64,000 nucleotides of DNA from Bacillus carboniphilus (GCF_039522365.1 NZ_BAAADJ010000013.1:1-64000), one strand, 5' to 3'; counted from the stretch's first letter, positions 34,121 to 45,035 are shown. Made by a program: numbers and translations. Notes: generated from the sequence alone by a model not told the origin.

Positions 34121-34160
34121 ATGGTTGCTATGAAAATGGGGCCCCATTTTCATAGACCAT
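34121..34160. repeat. Long palindrome upstream of tuf
   Basis: CTATGAAAATGGGG (34128-34141) is followed directly by its perfect complement (34142-34155), a 28-bp palindrome. ATGGT (34121-34125) and ACCAT (34156-34160) extend it past a 2-nt bulge. No T-tract follows on either strand, so a simple terminator is unlikely. Confidence 0.85.
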
Positions 34161-34209
34161 ACTATATATTCCAAAAATACTTACTTTAAAATCTAAGGAG
34201 GAAATCCTA

Positions 34210-35400
34210 ATGGGTAAAGCTAAATTTGATCGCTCTAAGCCACACGTTAACATTGGTACAATCGGACACGTTGACCATGGTAAAACTACTTTAACTGCTG
34301 CTATCACTAACGTTCTTTTCAAAAAGTTCGGAACTGGTGAAGCGCGTGCGTACGACCAAATCGATGGTGCACCAGAAGAAAGAGAGCGTGGAATCACAAT
34401 CTCTACTGCACACGTTGAGTATGAAACTGCAAATCGTCACTATGCACACGTTGACTGCCCAGGACATGCTGACTACGTTAAGAACATGATCACTGGTGCT
34501 GCACAAATGGACGGTGGTATCCTAGTAGTATCTGCTGCTGATGGTCCAATGCCACAAACTCGTGAGCACATTCTTCTTTCTCGTCAAGTAGGTGTTCCTT
34601 ACCTAGTTGTATTCATGAACAAATGTGACATGGTAGACGACGAAGAACTACTTGAATTAGTAGAAATGGAAGTTCGTGACCTTCTTTCTGAGTATGACTT
34701 CCCAGGTGATGACATTCCTGTAATTAAAGGTTCTGCTCTTAAAGCTCTTGAAGGAGATGCTGAGTGGGAAGAAAAAATCTTCGAACTTATGGACGCTGTT
34801 GATGAGTACGTTCCAACTCCAGAACGTGACACTGAAAAGCCATTCATGATGCCAGTAGAGGATGTATTCTCTATCACTGGTCGTGGTACTGTTGCTACAG
34901 GTCGTGTTGAGCGTGGACAAGTAAAAGTTGGTGACGAAATCGAAATCATCGGTCTTGAAGAAGAGCCTAAGAAAACAACTGTAACTGGTGTTGAAATGTT
35001 CCGTAAGCTTCTTGACTATGCAGAAGCTGGAGACAACATTGGTGCACTTCTTCGTGGGGTTTCTCGTGACGATGTACAACGTGGTCAAGTACTAGCTAAG
35101 CCTGGTACTATCACTCCACACACTAACTTCAAAGCTGAAGTTTACGTTTTATCTAAAGAAGAAGGTGGACGTCATACTCCATTCTTCTCTAACTATCGCC
35201 CACAGTTCTACTTCCGTACAACTGACGTAACAGGAATCATTCACCTTCCTGAAGGAGTAGAAATGGTAATGCCTGGTGATAACGTTGAGATGACTGTTGA
35301 GCTTATCGCTCCTATCGCTATCGAAGAAGGTACTAAGTTCTCTATCCGTGAGGGTGGACGTACTGTAGGTGCTGGTGTCGTAGCTACTATCCAAAAATAA
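34210..35400 (+). CDS. tuf: Elongation factor Tu
   Basis: 396 residues. GTPase motifs [17 protein letters not shown] and NKCD are present, with beta-barrel domains II and III. EF-Tu brings aminoacyl-tRNA to the ribosome. AAGGAGG precedes the ATG at 34210. The 132-nt spacer after fusA contains two strong hairpins that may set a different tuf level. Only one tuf is in this window. Confidence 0.98.
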   Translation: MGKAKFDRSKPHVNIGTIGHVDHGKTTLTAAITNVLFKKFGTGEARAYDQIDGAPEERERGITISTAHVEYETANRHYAHVDCPGHADYVKNMITGAAQMDGGILVVSAADGPMPQTREHILLSRQVGVPYLVVFMNKCDMVDDEELLELVEMEVRDLLSEYDFPGDDIPVIKGSALKALEGDAEWEEKIFELMDAVDEYVPTPERDTEKPFMMPVEDVFSITGRGTVATGRVERGQVKVGDEIEIIGLEEEPKKTTVTGVEMFRKLLDYAEAGDNIGALLRGVSRDDVQRGQVLAKPGTITPHTNFKAEVYVLSKEEGGRHTPFFSNYRPQFYFRTTDVTGIIHLPEGVEMVMPGDNVEMTVELIAPIAIEEGTKFSIREGGRTVGAGVVATIQK

Positions 35401-35413
35401 TAATTTTTTCTAA

Positions 35414-35444
35414 AAAGCCATCGCTCTAAGCGATGGCTTTTTTT
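35414..35444 (+). terminator. Intrinsic terminator of the str operon
   Basis: AAAGCCATCGC (35414-35424) and GCGATGGCTTT (35430-35440) with a TCTAA loop and a T-run to 35444. It isolates the following MoxR module from tuf transcription. Confidence 0.93.
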
Positions 35445-35593
35445 ATGTTTTTTCTTTCTGCCATATTTGAAATTTGTAATGGAATCTGTTGCCTAGTTCA
35501 TGTATGATGACAATATTCAGATTTATTTTGAAACTTTTTACCTATATCTATCGTTAAATAAAATAAAAAGTTTAAAATAGGGGGTTATTTTAT

Positions 35594-36529
35594 ATGACAG
35601 CTTTATTAGAAATTAAGAGGAACATTGAGAAAGTAATAATTGGCCAAGAAGAGGTAACAGATCTAATGCTAATCTCTCTATTAAACCAAGGGCATGTTCT
35701 ACTCGAAAGTGTTCCGGGGACAGGAAAAACCATGTTGGCCAAAACATTTGCGAAATCAATAGATAGTGATTTCAAAAGAATACAATTCACTCCGGATGTT
35801 CTACCAAGTGACATTGTAGGTATTCGTTTCTATAACCCTAAGACGCAAGATTTCCAGCTTCATTATGGGCCGGTCATGACAAACATCCTGCTTGCGGATG
35901 AAATTAACCGTGCTACTCCTAAGACACAGTCCAGCTTACTAGAAGTGATGGAAGAAAGACAAGTAACTATTGATGGAGAGACTCATCGACTACCATCACC
36001 ATTTATGGTAATTGCAACACAGAATCCAGTTGAATCACAACAGGGTACATTTAGTTTGCCAACAGCCCAATTAGATAGATTCTTCATGAAAATTGAAATT
36101 GGATATCCTAACATTGAAGCTGAAAAGGATATCATTAAGAAACATCTAAGGGATGAACCTATTAACCAAGTCAGTGCTGTATTTAATCCAAACGAATTAG
36201 TTGAGATTCGCGAGCAGCTTAAGAAAGTTAAAATCTCAGAAACAATAGAAAATTATATATTAGAAATTGTGGCTGAGACGAGAAATAACCCATCTATTGA
36301 ATTAGGAGTGAGCCCACGGGGTACTTTAGCATTATTTAGAGCTGCTCAAGGATTTGCATTCTTAGATGGAAGAGACTACGTAAAACCAGAAGATGTTAAG
36401 AAATCAGTTTATCCAGTTTTGACTCATAGAATCCTATTATCATCTGAGGCATACATGACCTATTCCTCTAAACAAGTGATAGAGGAAATATTAAAGAATA
36501 TTGTAGTTCCGGTTGAAGCCGGGGTTTAA
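35594..36529 (+). CDS. MoxR-family AAA+ ATPase (YeaC-like)
   Basis: 311 residues. Walker A is PGTGKT (41-46) and Walker B LLADE (99-103) with the MoxR extension INRATPKTQSSLLEVMEE. Sensor 1 is ATQNP, and the arginine finger region is LDRFFMKI. A lid domain follows with SPRGTLALFRAAQ. MoxR ATPases act as chaperone-like factors, usually beside DUF58 (vWA-like) partners. AATAGGGGG precedes the ATG. It is first of five genes between tuf and rpsJ; no strong promoter was found in 35445-35593. Function here is unknown. Confidence 0.92.
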   Translation: MTALLEIKRNIEKVIIGQEEVTDLMLISLLNQGHVLLESVPGTGKTMLAKTFAKSIDSDFKRIQFTPDVLPSDIVGIRFYNPKTQDFQLHYGPVMTNILLADEINRATPKTQSSLLEVMEERQVTIDGETHRLPSPFMVIATQNPVESQQGTFSLPTAQLDRFFMKIEIGYPNIEAEKDIIKKHLRDEPINQVSAVFNPNELVEIREQLKKVKISETIENYILEIVAETRNNPSIELGVSPRGTLALFRAAQGFAFLDGRDYVKPEDVKKSVYPVLTHRILLSSEAYMTYSSKQVIEEILKNIVVPVEAGV

Positions 36530-36533
36530 GGAT

Positions 36534-37754
36534 ATGTGGTATCGATTTTATATTAGAGACCGCAATATTGATCTTGCCAGTAAAATATTACTTTTATTTA
36601 TGATCTTAAGTATTATGTTTAACTCTGTTTTAGGTGTCTATTTCTCGATATTGGTTTTTTTGTTTTTTAAGATTCAAAGTCTTTACCTAGAGTATGTTGG
36701 TGAAAGGCTTCTTTTAAAAAATCCCAAGGAAAGAATCTATCTCTATAAAGAAGATAAAGGATCATTCAACTTCCAATTTGAGAACAATGGTTTACCTATA
36801 CTTTCGGGATATATAAAAATCTTTATCGATAGTACGTTAGACCCTCTAATAGTAGATGATGAAATGACCAAAGAAAATGCTCCTCGTGATAGCAGCAGAG
36901 GCTTAGTTGAGGTAACATTACCGTTTGCTTTAGGATATAGGCGTTCAACTAATATAGAAATTCCCTTCGAGGCTAGAACCAGAGGTTTAGCAAAGGTGAG
37001 GAAAGTGGAAGTGGTTGCAAAGCATCCATTTGGAATTGGAGAGGTTTCCCTATCGTTTAATTACCCATTTAAACAAGAGGCTCTAGTCTTTCCTACAAAA
37101 AGGAAAATTGCAAATCCGGTCACTTTTCCAACCACTAAAGAAGGGCAAACACCTCAAAACTATTCCCTTCATGAGAATATTTTGAGTACTGTTGGAACGA
37201 GAGATTATATTTCAAGTGATAGCTTTAAACATATTGACTGGAAGGCTACTGCTAGAAGACAGGAGCTTCAAACGAAGATATTTGAAAAGGCATCTGAGCA
37301 CAGTGTTTTTATTTCTCTAAATATACTGGATGGGTATCATCTTGTTTCAGATCTTGAAGAGTATATTGAAAAGATGGCCTATTTGGCTAAGAGCTTTAAC
37401 GATCGTGATATCTCATTTGGAATAGCTGTTAATGTAAGGACATTCGGTAGAACGCCATTCCTATACATCCCTATTGGAAATGGTAGAGATCATTTGCTCA
37501 AAGTTTTCGAGTGTTTATCACTTATAGACTATCAATCCATGACTATACCTTACGAGAAGCTCATATATTTTATTGCTAAACAGAATATGGCAACTCCTAA
37601 TTGGGTTAACATAGGATTTAGTAACGAGAAAATTAATAACCTTCTTTATAAAGTGTCCTTTAGAAAATATAACATGTTTGGATTATCGGAAGATGGTCAA
37701 AGCTTAGTTCCTTATACATTTATGAAAGACAAAAGGGGGCAAGCTCATGGGTAA
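36534..37754 (+). CDS. DUF58 domain membrane protein, copy 1 (YeaD-like)
   Basis: 406 residues from the ATG at 36534, 4 nt after the MoxR stop; a TTG at 36513 is an alternative. The MWYR start is shared with copy 2. Two hydrophobic segments lie near residues 13-45; the rest is probably cytoplasmic. The DUF58 signature appears at about 223-241 (RDYISSDSFKHIDWKATAR). DUF58 proteins pair with MoxR ATPases. Its 3' end overlaps the next gene by 8 nt. No function is established. Confidence 0.85.
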   Translation: MWYRFYIRDRNIDLASKILLLFMILSIMFNSVLGVYFSILVFLFFKIQSLYLEYVGERLLLKNPKERIYLYKEDKGSFNFQFENNGLPILSGYIKIFIDSTLDPLIVDDEMTKENAPRDSSRGLVEVTLPFALGYRRSTNIEIPFEARTRGLAKVRKVEVVAKHPFGIGEVSLSFNYPFKQEALVFPTKRKIANPVTFPTTKEGQTPQNYSLHENILSTVGTRDYISSDSFKHIDWKATARRQELQTKIFEKASEHSVFISLNILDGYHLVSDLEEYIEKMAYLAKSFNDRDISFGIAVNVRTFGRTPFLYIPIGNGRDHLLKVFECLSLIDYQSMTIPYEKLIYFIAKQNMATPNWVNIGFSNEKINNLLYKVSFRKYNMFGLSEDGQSLVPYTFMKDKRGQAHG

Positions 37755-38967
37755 AGCAACACCGTATATCGTAAAGTTAGTATCTGATGGAATAGGAGCA
37801 ATGCTTATTTTGTTCCCTTTTTACTTTGCTAGTGATCAACTGCCTCCAATTGGTTCTCTTTTTACAACTTTACTGGTGTGCGGGTTGATTTTTGGCTATT
37901 TTTTAGCAAATGACCAGAAACTTAACAAAAAGCTATTGGTTGTTCTAGTAATTGCAGTTACTGTTATTTTCGGTATGCTATTTAAGCATTCGACCTTTTT
38001 GATTCTTGCGACGATGATTTTCATCACTATGAGAGGTTTTACTTATAGTGATAATGGATTAGAATCGGTAAATGGGAAAAAGTTAATGTATGCAACGCTT
38101 TTAACATTTGCCTTATATACTCATGCAGCCTCCTTTGGCTATGAATACTACTATTGGGTACCTATTGTATTTGTTGTGTATATATGGATTGTGAGTTTCG
38201 AGAGGTTTACCTTTACATGGGTTGAATCCAAGTTAGATCACTCACAAAAATTTCCGGTTCTGGGAATGGTAGTAGCAGCAGTAGTATTACCTTTTGTAGT
38301 TGCTTTTACTGGCCCCATCGTTTTTCCCTTTATCCGGGAAGGAGCGATGTTATTAGTAATAGGTACGGCCTACCTATTCTCTTGGGTTGTGGAGCCCTTA
38401 TATAACTTTGCCATGAGTTTACAAGGGGCAAAGCCAGAGACTGAAGAAGTTCAGATGGGGATTAGTGAACTCTTGCGTGATATCCATAACCAGGCAGATA
38501 TGGTTGAACATATTTCACTTCCGACGACACTAATTTTTATTGCTATTGTGTTTATTTTAGTAGCTATTTTGGCTTTCATTATATACAGAGGGAAGCTTAT
38601 TCCTTCTATAGCAAGTGGACTTGATATTGATTACATATATGATAAAGTAAACAGTCCGTTTTCGAAGATGAAATGGAAATTCAATAGTGAACCCTCTATT
38701 GTAGTGCGAAAGCAAGTTTGGAATTTAGAAAAGTATGCTGTTAAGAAGAAGATGGACAGGAACTGGAATGAAACATTATCTGAATGGTTTCACCGATTAG
38801 GGATTTCAAAGCAAGACAGTAGTAAATATATCGAGATTTACAATGCATGTAGATACGGAGAAAAACAGGTTGCTGAAGATGAAATCAATTGGTTTACACT
38901 ACACACCAAGCAAATTAGGGAACAAATAAAACATGCATCTAATAGTAAAAAGAGAGAAAAAGACTAA
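37747..38967 (+). CDS. Membrane protein with DUF4129-like C terminus, copy 1
   Basis: 406 residues. About seven hydrophobic segments fill residues 10-220, and one more lies near 260-285. A cytosolic tail of about 120 residues contains VRKQVWNLEKYAVKKK and IYNACRYGEKQVAEDE, resembling the DUF4129 tail of YebA-type proteins. No transglutaminase core (Cys-His-Asp) is visible, unlike YebA. AAGGGGGC in the DUF58 end serves as ribosome site. Function unknown; the tail may be the contact to MoxR/DUF58. Confidence 0.75.
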   Translation: MGKATPYIVKLVSDGIGAMLILFPFYFASDQLPPIGSLFTTLLVCGLIFGYFLANDQKLNKKLLVVLVIAVTVIFGMLFKHSTFLILATMIFITMRGFTYSDNGLESVNGKKLMYATLLTFALYTHAASFGYEYYYWVPIVFVVYIWIVSFERFTFTWVESKLDHSQKFPVLGMVVAAVVLPFVVAFTGPIVFPFIREGAMLLVIGTAYLFSWVVEPLYNFAMSLQGAKPETEEVQMGISELLRDIHNQADMVEHISLPTTLIFIAIVFILVAILAFIIYRGKLIPSIASGLDIDYIYDKVNSPFSKMKWKFNSEPSIVVRKQVWNLEKYAVKKKMDRNWNETLSEWFHRLGISKQDSSKYIEIYNACRYGEKQVAEDEINWFTLHTKQIREQIKHASNSKKREKD

Positions 38968-39036
38968 AAGACGGATGAAAATACGGGGGGGATATTGTTT
39001 GATACACATGAATCCAATTGTTGTGAGAGTAGCATA

Positions 39037-40251
39037 ATGTGGTATCGAGACCAAAGGGGAGACAAATATATAGCAGGTACATTCTATGTATTTGTTTTTA
39101 TGACCATAACTTTTATGTTCTTTGGAAATAAACAAGGAATCGTATTTTCCATATTTGCAGCGATTGTTCTTTTTTTGTCTATGATGTACGTCAAGTATGT
39201 AGGGAAAAAGTTAACTCTTACTAACCTCAAAGATAAAAACTATTACTATAGGGAAGACGAAGGTGCTTTTACACTAGAGTTCGAAAACAAAGGCATCCCC
39301 ATTTTATCTGCCAATCTAAGGGTTCACATGGACCCTTATTTGGACCCTATTTTAATAGATAGAGAAATGGTCAAGAATAAAGTGCAGGCAAATCGAAAGT
39401 ACGGTTTAGTCGAGGTGGAAGTTCCTTTTTCCGTGGGGTTCAGACAAAATCTAACCTTAAGCCTCCCTTTCATTGCAAAGCAAAGAGGTAAGGCAAGGAT
39501 CAGTGTTATTGAGCTCCTCATTAACAATCCATTAGGTTTTGGGGAAGTAAGTCTAACCTTTATGCAAGAGTACAAACAGGAAGCAGTTGTTTTCCCTGTT
39601 ACAAAACAAGTAAATGGCCATTTATCCTTTTCTACACAAAAGGAAGGAGAAACCCCCTTACTTTTTGCGATCCACGAAAATCCTCTTAGTCCAGTCGGGG
39701 TGAGAGACTACGCCTTGGGTGATCATTTTAAGAATATTCATTGGAAAGCGACAGCGAGAAAGCAAACTCTACAAACAAAAATTAATGAGAAAGCTTCAGA
39801 TACGAGTTTAATCATTAGCTATAACATTGCGGAAGGGATTGGTCTTAGACCAGACTTTGAAGAGCAAATAGAAAGAATTGCTTATTTAGCCCAAAGCTTT
39901 CATAAACAAGATATTAGCTTTGGGCTTGCCATAAACGTAAGGTCCTATGGAGAAACCCCTTTTCTTTATATCCCTTTAGGTAAAGGAAAAGACCATATGT
40001 TACGTATACTTGAGGCGTTAGCAGTTATCACAAGCTTTACAATGACTACGCCTTATAAAAAGGTTCTATATAGTATGCAAAGAATGGATGTCTCGAATGT
40101 CCTCCATTTAGGTTCATTAAATAGTGAACACTCTCAAATTTTCCAAATGATGAACAGAAGAAATTACAGTATTTATCAAATAACATCTGATGGGGGAACC
40201 ATTATTCCTCAAGCTGGAGCGAAGAGTGGAGGTAGCCTATCTCATGGTTAA
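39037..40251 (+). CDS. DUF58 domain membrane protein, copy 2
   Basis: 404 residues from the ATG at 39037, chosen because MWYR matches copy 1. A TTG at 38995 sits too close to its GGGGGGGA. Two N-terminal membrane segments and the signature RDYALGDHFKNIHWKATAR are present. Copy 1 shares many blocks, such as DISFG-AINVR and TPFLYIP-G. Here the signature has the usual GD where copy 1 has SD. The end overlaps the next gene by 8 nt, just as in copy 1. Confidence 0.85.
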   Translation: MWYRDQRGDKYIAGTFYVFVFMTITFMFFGNKQGIVFSIFAAIVLFLSMMYVKYVGKKLTLTNLKDKNYYYREDEGAFTLEFENKGIPILSANLRVHMDPYLDPILIDREMVKNKVQANRKYGLVEVEVPFSVGFRQNLTLSLPFIAKQRGKARISVIELLINNPLGFGEVSLTFMQEYKQEAVVFPVTKQVNGHLSFSTQKEGETPLLFAIHENPLSPVGVRDYALGDHFKNIHWKATARKQTLQTKINEKASDTSLIISYNIAEGIGLRPDFEEQIERIAYLAQSFHKQDISFGLAINVRSYGETPFLYIPLGKGKDHMLRILEALAVITSFTMTTPYKKVLYSMQRMDVSNVLHLGSLNSEHSQIFQMMNRRNYSIYQITSDGGTIIPQAGAKSGGSLSHG

Positions 40252-41551
40252 TTTGTTTATGCAAGTTTTAAATAAGACAATTAGTGATTATCTCTTGGCT
40301 GTTATATGTATTATACCGATTTATTTCTATGTAGGCGGCCACCCACCGGTAGTTCCAATTCTAGTGACCAGTATATTATCAGCTGTTATGTACACTTATT
40401 TCATTATTAGGCCTACTTTGAAAAAGAAAATATTCATTATAAGTAATAGTAGTATGATTGTGTGTATAGGGGTCTTATTTACACTGAATATCTACTTGAT
40501 AATTGGATGCATGTTATTCGCTCTTTATATGGGTTTTTTCTATTTTAAACATGGGATAGAATCTATTAGGGGCATTAAGGCACTAATTTTCGGATGTATA
40601 ACACTTTTTTATTATGTACTTGGTTTAGTCTATAACTATCCACATAATGAATGGATTTTAGGACTGTACCTCTGCTTCTTGTTTCTGTTTTTAGCTGCCC
40701 GGTTACATAAAGGATGGCTACAATCTAGACTTAGATACAGACAGAGATCCATATTTATCATGTTCATTCCTTTCATATTTCTTGTTGCATGGGTAGGAGC
40801 TATGACTCTGCCAATCTTCACTCCTTTTGTAAAAAACATATTCATGTATCTTATTGCCGTGCCATTAGGATTACTTGCATGGGTGTTCTCACCCATATTG
40901 AATTGGATCATGGGGTTTGATTTCTCAGAGGAGATATACAAGGATAATAAGAGTGACTTCTTTGAGATTATGTTTACGACAAATAAAACAGCAGCCGAAA
41001 CCATTACTCTTTCTAATGTACTTTTCATTGGGTTTCCTTTTTTAGTTGCGATTCTTGTTCTTGTGCTTATCATACGGAAAGGGAGAATGAAAAAAAAGCA
41101 AACCGTGAGAAGTAATGGATCGATTTATAATGGGAAATTAGTTAAAAAGAATATGGTTAAGGGTTGGGTCTTTAAGCAGGAACCTGCACAAGTAGTGAGG
41201 AAACAGGTATGGCAACTAGAAAAGTTCGCTGTAAAGATGAAGGCAGAAAGAGAGTGGGGCGAGACAATAGAGGAGTGGTTAGATAGGATTGAAATAGATA
41301 TAAATGACAAAGCGAAATTTACCCATATATATAATGCTTGCAGATACGGAGAAAAGAATATCAGTGATTCTGATACCAAGTGGTTTAAAGAAAGAACAAA
41401 GCTAGTTAAGCAATCCATTAAAAATAACAAAAAGAAATACAAAGAAAAAAGTGTAAAGGACCTCAAACAGGTCGATCAAAGGCCAAAACGAGAAAAGAGC
41501 ATAATGGATATAACAACTGAAATGAATCTAAAAAGAAAAACGGGTGGATAA
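40244..41551 (+). CDS. Membrane protein with DUF4129-like C terminus, copy 2
   Basis: 435 residues from the ATG at 40244. Several hydrophobic segments fill about the first 215 residues, one more lies near 260-280, and a cytosolic tail follows. VRKQVWQLEKFAVKMK and IYNACRYGEKNISDSD closely match copy 1; a longer Lys-rich extension ends it. No transglutaminase triad was recognised. The two membrane proteins are paralogues, but their membrane parts differ more than their tails. Last gene of the inserted module; a terminator follows. Confidence 0.75.
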   Translation: MVNLFMQVLNKTISDYLLAVICIIPIYFYVGGHPPVVPILVTSILSAVMYTYFIIRPTLKKKIFIISNSSMIVCIGVLFTLNIYLIIGCMLFALYMGFFYFKHGIESIRGIKALIFGCITLFYYVLGLVYNYPHNEWILGLYLCFLFLFLAARLHKGWLQSRLRYRQRSIFIMFIPFIFLVAWVGAMTLPIFTPFVKNIFMYLIAVPLGLLAWVFSPILNWIMGFDFSEEIYKDNKSDFFEIMFTTNKTAAETITLSNVLFIGFPFLVAILVLVLIIRKGRMKKKQTVRSNGSIYNGKLVKKNMVKGWVFKQEPAQVVRKQVWQLEKFAVKMKAEREWGETIEEWLDRIEIDINDKAKFTHIYNACRYGEKNISDSDTKWFKERTKLVKQSIKNNKKKYKEKSVKDLKQVDQRPKREKSIMDITTEMNLKRKTGG

Positions 41552-41574
41552 TCACCTAGTTCCTTCTATAATAT

Positions 41575-41600
41575 AACGCCCTTATAAAAGGGTGTTTTTT
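41575..41600 (+). terminator. Intrinsic terminator of the MoxR-DUF58 module
   Basis: AACGCCCTT (41575-41583) and AAGGGTGTT (41588-41596), one G-U pair, ATAA loop, T-run to 41600. It separates the module from the S10 operon. Confidence 0.88.
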
Positions 41601-41638
41601 ATTAAACTAATAAGAAGAGTAGAAAATGAACTTGGAAA

Positions 41639-41652
41639 TCATTACGTAATGA
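41639..41652. other. 14-bp perfect palindrome before the S10 promoters
   Basis: TCATTACGTAATGA is its own reverse complement, 17 nt upstream of the first -35. It shares the core ATTACGTAAT with the site at 9676-9685. It is a possible regulator site, unproven. Confidence 0.35.
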
Positions 41653-41669
41653 AAAGTTAGAAGGAAACC

Positions 41670-41698
41670 TTGAAAAGTATGAATCATGTCATTATAAT
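41670..41698 (+). promoter_or_regulatory. S10 operon promoter P1
   Basis: TTGAAA (41670-41675) and TATAAT (41693-41698) with 17-nt spacing. Confidence 0.88.
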
Positions 41699-41738
41699 AG
41701 TAAAAGTGTGCCAAAGATAATTATTTATACATTTATTC

Positions 41739-41767
41739 TTGCTTCATGGGCCAGATATATGTATAAT
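41739..41767 (+). promoter_or_regulatory. S10 operon promoter P2
   Basis: TTGCTT (41739-41744) and TATAAT (41762-41767), also 17 nt apart, 69 nt downstream of P1. Confidence 0.75.
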
Positions 41768-42211
<444 letters not shown>

Positions 42212-42245
42212 TAAATATAAGGATAAATTTTAGGAGGTGTGACTA

Positions 42246-42872
42246 ATGACCAAAGGAATCTTAGGAAGAAAAATTGGTATGACGCAGGTTTTTGCTGAAA
42301 ACGGCGATCTTATCCCAGTAACTGTTATCGAAGCTACTCCAAACGTAGTTCTTCAAAAGAAGACAGTTGATACTGATGGATATGAAGCGATCCAAATCGG
42401 CTTTGACGATAAACGTGAAAAGCTTGCTAACAAACCGGAAAAGGGGCATGCTGCTAAAGCAAATACTGCACCTAAGCGCTACGTACGTGAGATCCGCGAC
42501 ATTAACGCTGGAGATTACGAAGTTGGTCAGGAAGTCAAGGTTGATATTTTCGCAGAAGGCGATGTAGTAGATGTTACAGGAATTTCGAAGGGTAAAGGTT
42601 TCCAAGGTTCAATTAAGCGCCATGGACAATCTCGTGGACCTATGTCTCACGGTTCTCGTTACCATCGTCGTCCTGGTTCAATGGGTCCTGTAGATCCAAA
42701 CCGTGTATTCAAAGGGAAAGCTCTTCCTGGACGTATGGGTGGAGATCAAATCACAGTTCAAAACCTACAAATCGTAAAAGTTGATGCTGAACGTAACCTA
42801 TTACTAGTTAAAGGTAACGTACCAGGTGCGAAAAAATCTTTAATCAAAGTTGAAAGTGCAGTTAAAGCATAA
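42246..42872 (+). CDS. rplC: 50S ribosomal protein L3
   Basis: 208 residues. The N terminus [13 protein letters not shown] and the long loop [14 protein letters not shown]-type text ([19 protein letters not shown]) that reaches the peptidyl transferase centre are present. L3 nucleates 50S assembly. AGGAGGTGTGACTA precedes the ATG. Confidence 0.98.
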   Translation: MTKGILGRKIGMTQVFAENGDLIPVTVIEATPNVVLQKKTVDTDGYEAIQIGFDDKREKLANKPEKGHAAKANTAPKRYVREIRDINAGDYEVGQEVKVDIFAEGDVVDVTGISKGKGFQGSIKRHGQSRGPMSHGSRYHRRPGSMGPVDPNRVFKGKALPGRMGGDQITVQNLQIVKVDAERNLLLVKGNVPGAKKSLIKVESAVKA

Positions 42873-42901
42873 GAATTTAACTAGGAAAGGAGGAAAAGGG
42901 A

Positions 42902-43525
42902 ATGCCAAAAGTAACCCTATACAACCAAAGCGGTTCTCAGGTTGGTGAAATCGAATTGAATGAATCAGTGTTCGGTATCCAACCAAACAATCACGTATTA
43001 TTTGAAGCGGTTATGATGCAAAGAGCTTCTTTAAGACAAGGAACATCTAAAGTAAAAAATCGTTCTGAAGTCGCTGGTGGTGGACGTAAACCATGGCGTC
43101 AAAAGGGAACAGGACGTGCTCGTCAAGGTTCGATCCGTTCTCCACAATGGCGTGGCGGTGGTACAGTATTTGGTCCAGTTCCACGCAGCTATAGCTACAA
43201 ACTACCAAAGAAAGTACGTCGCTTAGCGATTAAATCTGCATTATCTTCTAAAGTACAAGGAGATAGCATTCTCGTTCTTGAGAGTTTAAGTTTTGAAACT
43301 CCAAAAACAAAAGAATTTGCAAGTGTGCTTAAAGGTTTATCTGTAAACCGTAAAGCTCTTATTGTTACAGATGTGTTAGATGAAAATGTAGCACTATCTG
43401 CTCGCAATATCCCAGGAATTACTGTCGTTGAAGCTAACGGCATTAACGTATTAGATGTTTTAAATCATGATCAACTAATCATGACTAAAGCAGCTGTTGA
43501 AAAAGTAGAGGAGGTGCTTGGATAA
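42902..43525 (+). CDS. rplD: 50S ribosomal protein L4
   Basis: 207 residues. The extended loop [19 protein letters not shown] lines the exit tunnel and is a macrolide-resistance site; it looks unmodified. In E. coli L4 represses the S10 operon. AAAGGAGG precedes the ATG. Its stop overlaps the rplW start by one base. Confidence 0.98.
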   Translation: MPKVTLYNQSGSQVGEIELNESVFGIQPNNHVLFEAVMMQRASLRQGTSKVKNRSEVAGGGRKPWRQKGTGRARQGSIRSPQWRGGGTVFGPVPRSYSYKLPKKVRRLAIKSALSSKVQGDSILVLESLSFETPKTKEFASVLKGLSVNRKALIVTDVLDENVALSARNIPGITVVEANGINVLDVLNHDQLIMTKAAVEKVEEVLG

Positions 43526-43809
43526 TGGAAGCTCGTGACGTCATTAAGCGCCCCGTAATTACTGAACGTTCAGCTGATATTATGGCTGACAAAAAGTATA
43601 CTTTTGAAGTAGATGTAAGAGCGAACAAAACGCAAGTTAAAGATGCGGTTGAGGAAATTTTCGGTGTGAAAGTTGAAAAAGTCAACATCATGAACTACAA
43701 AGGAAAATTCAAGCGCATGGGCCGTTATACTGGCTACACTAACAAGCGTCGTAAAGCTATTGTTAAGTTAACTGCTGATAGCAAAGAGATTGAAATCTTT
43801 GAAGCATAA
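43525..43809 (+). CDS. rplW: 50S ribosomal protein L23
   Basis: 94 residues. [20 protein letters not shown] starts the conserved fold. L23 sits at the tunnel exit and docks trigger factor and SRP. The ATG shares its A with the rplD stop, and GAGGAGGTGCTTGG in rplD serves as ribosome site. Confidence 0.98.
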   Translation: MEARDVIKRPVITERSADIMADKKYTFEVDVRANKTQVKDAVEEIFGVKVEKVNIMNYKGKFKRMGRYTGYTNKRRKAIVKLTADSKEIEIFEA

Positions 43810-43824
43810 AAGTTTCAAATTTAA

Positions 43825-44676
<852 letters not shown>

Positions 44677-44736
44677 CGGGATTGTACTACGGTTCCAATG
44701 TAGAGCCGTAGTAGAGTCACGAAGGGAGGCACAATC

Positions 44737-45015
44737 ATGGGTCGTAGCTTGAAAAAAGGACCTTTCGTAGATGATCATTTAATGAAAAAGGTCGAGCAGT
44801 TAAATGAAACAGACAAGAAGCAAGTTGTTAAAACTTGGTCTCGTCGTTCAACAATCTTCCCAGCTTTTATCGGTCACACGATCGCTGTATACGATGGACG
44901 CAAACATGTACCAGTTTATGTTACAGAAGATATGGTTGGACATAAACTTGGAGAGTTTGCACCAAGCCGTACGTATAAAGGCCATGCAAATGACGATAAG
45001 AAAACAAGACGTTAA
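44737..45015 (+). CDS. rpsS: 30S ribosomal protein S19
   Basis: 92 residues, starting [18 protein letters not shown]; the central [20 protein letters not shown] is typical. S19 binds the 30S head with S13 and contacts the A-site finger. GAAGGGAGG precedes the ATG. Confidence 0.98.
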   Translation: MGRSLKKGPFVDDHLMKKVEQLNETDKKQVVKTWSRRSTIFPAFIGHTIAVYDGRKHVPVYVTEDMVGHKLGEFAPSRTYKGHANDDKKTRR

Positions 45016-45035
45016 TCCGAGAGGAGGGCAAAAAC

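Noticed and set aside
34599-34949. 116-residue minus-strand frame inside tuf
   Set aside because: Shadow of the strongly biased tuf codons. The + strand EF-Tu is complete, and no ribosome site or promoter supports the reverse frame.
35445-35593. Sigma-A promoter for the MoxR module
   Set aside because: TTGAAA at 35528 has no -10 at proper spacing, so the promoter is left undefined.
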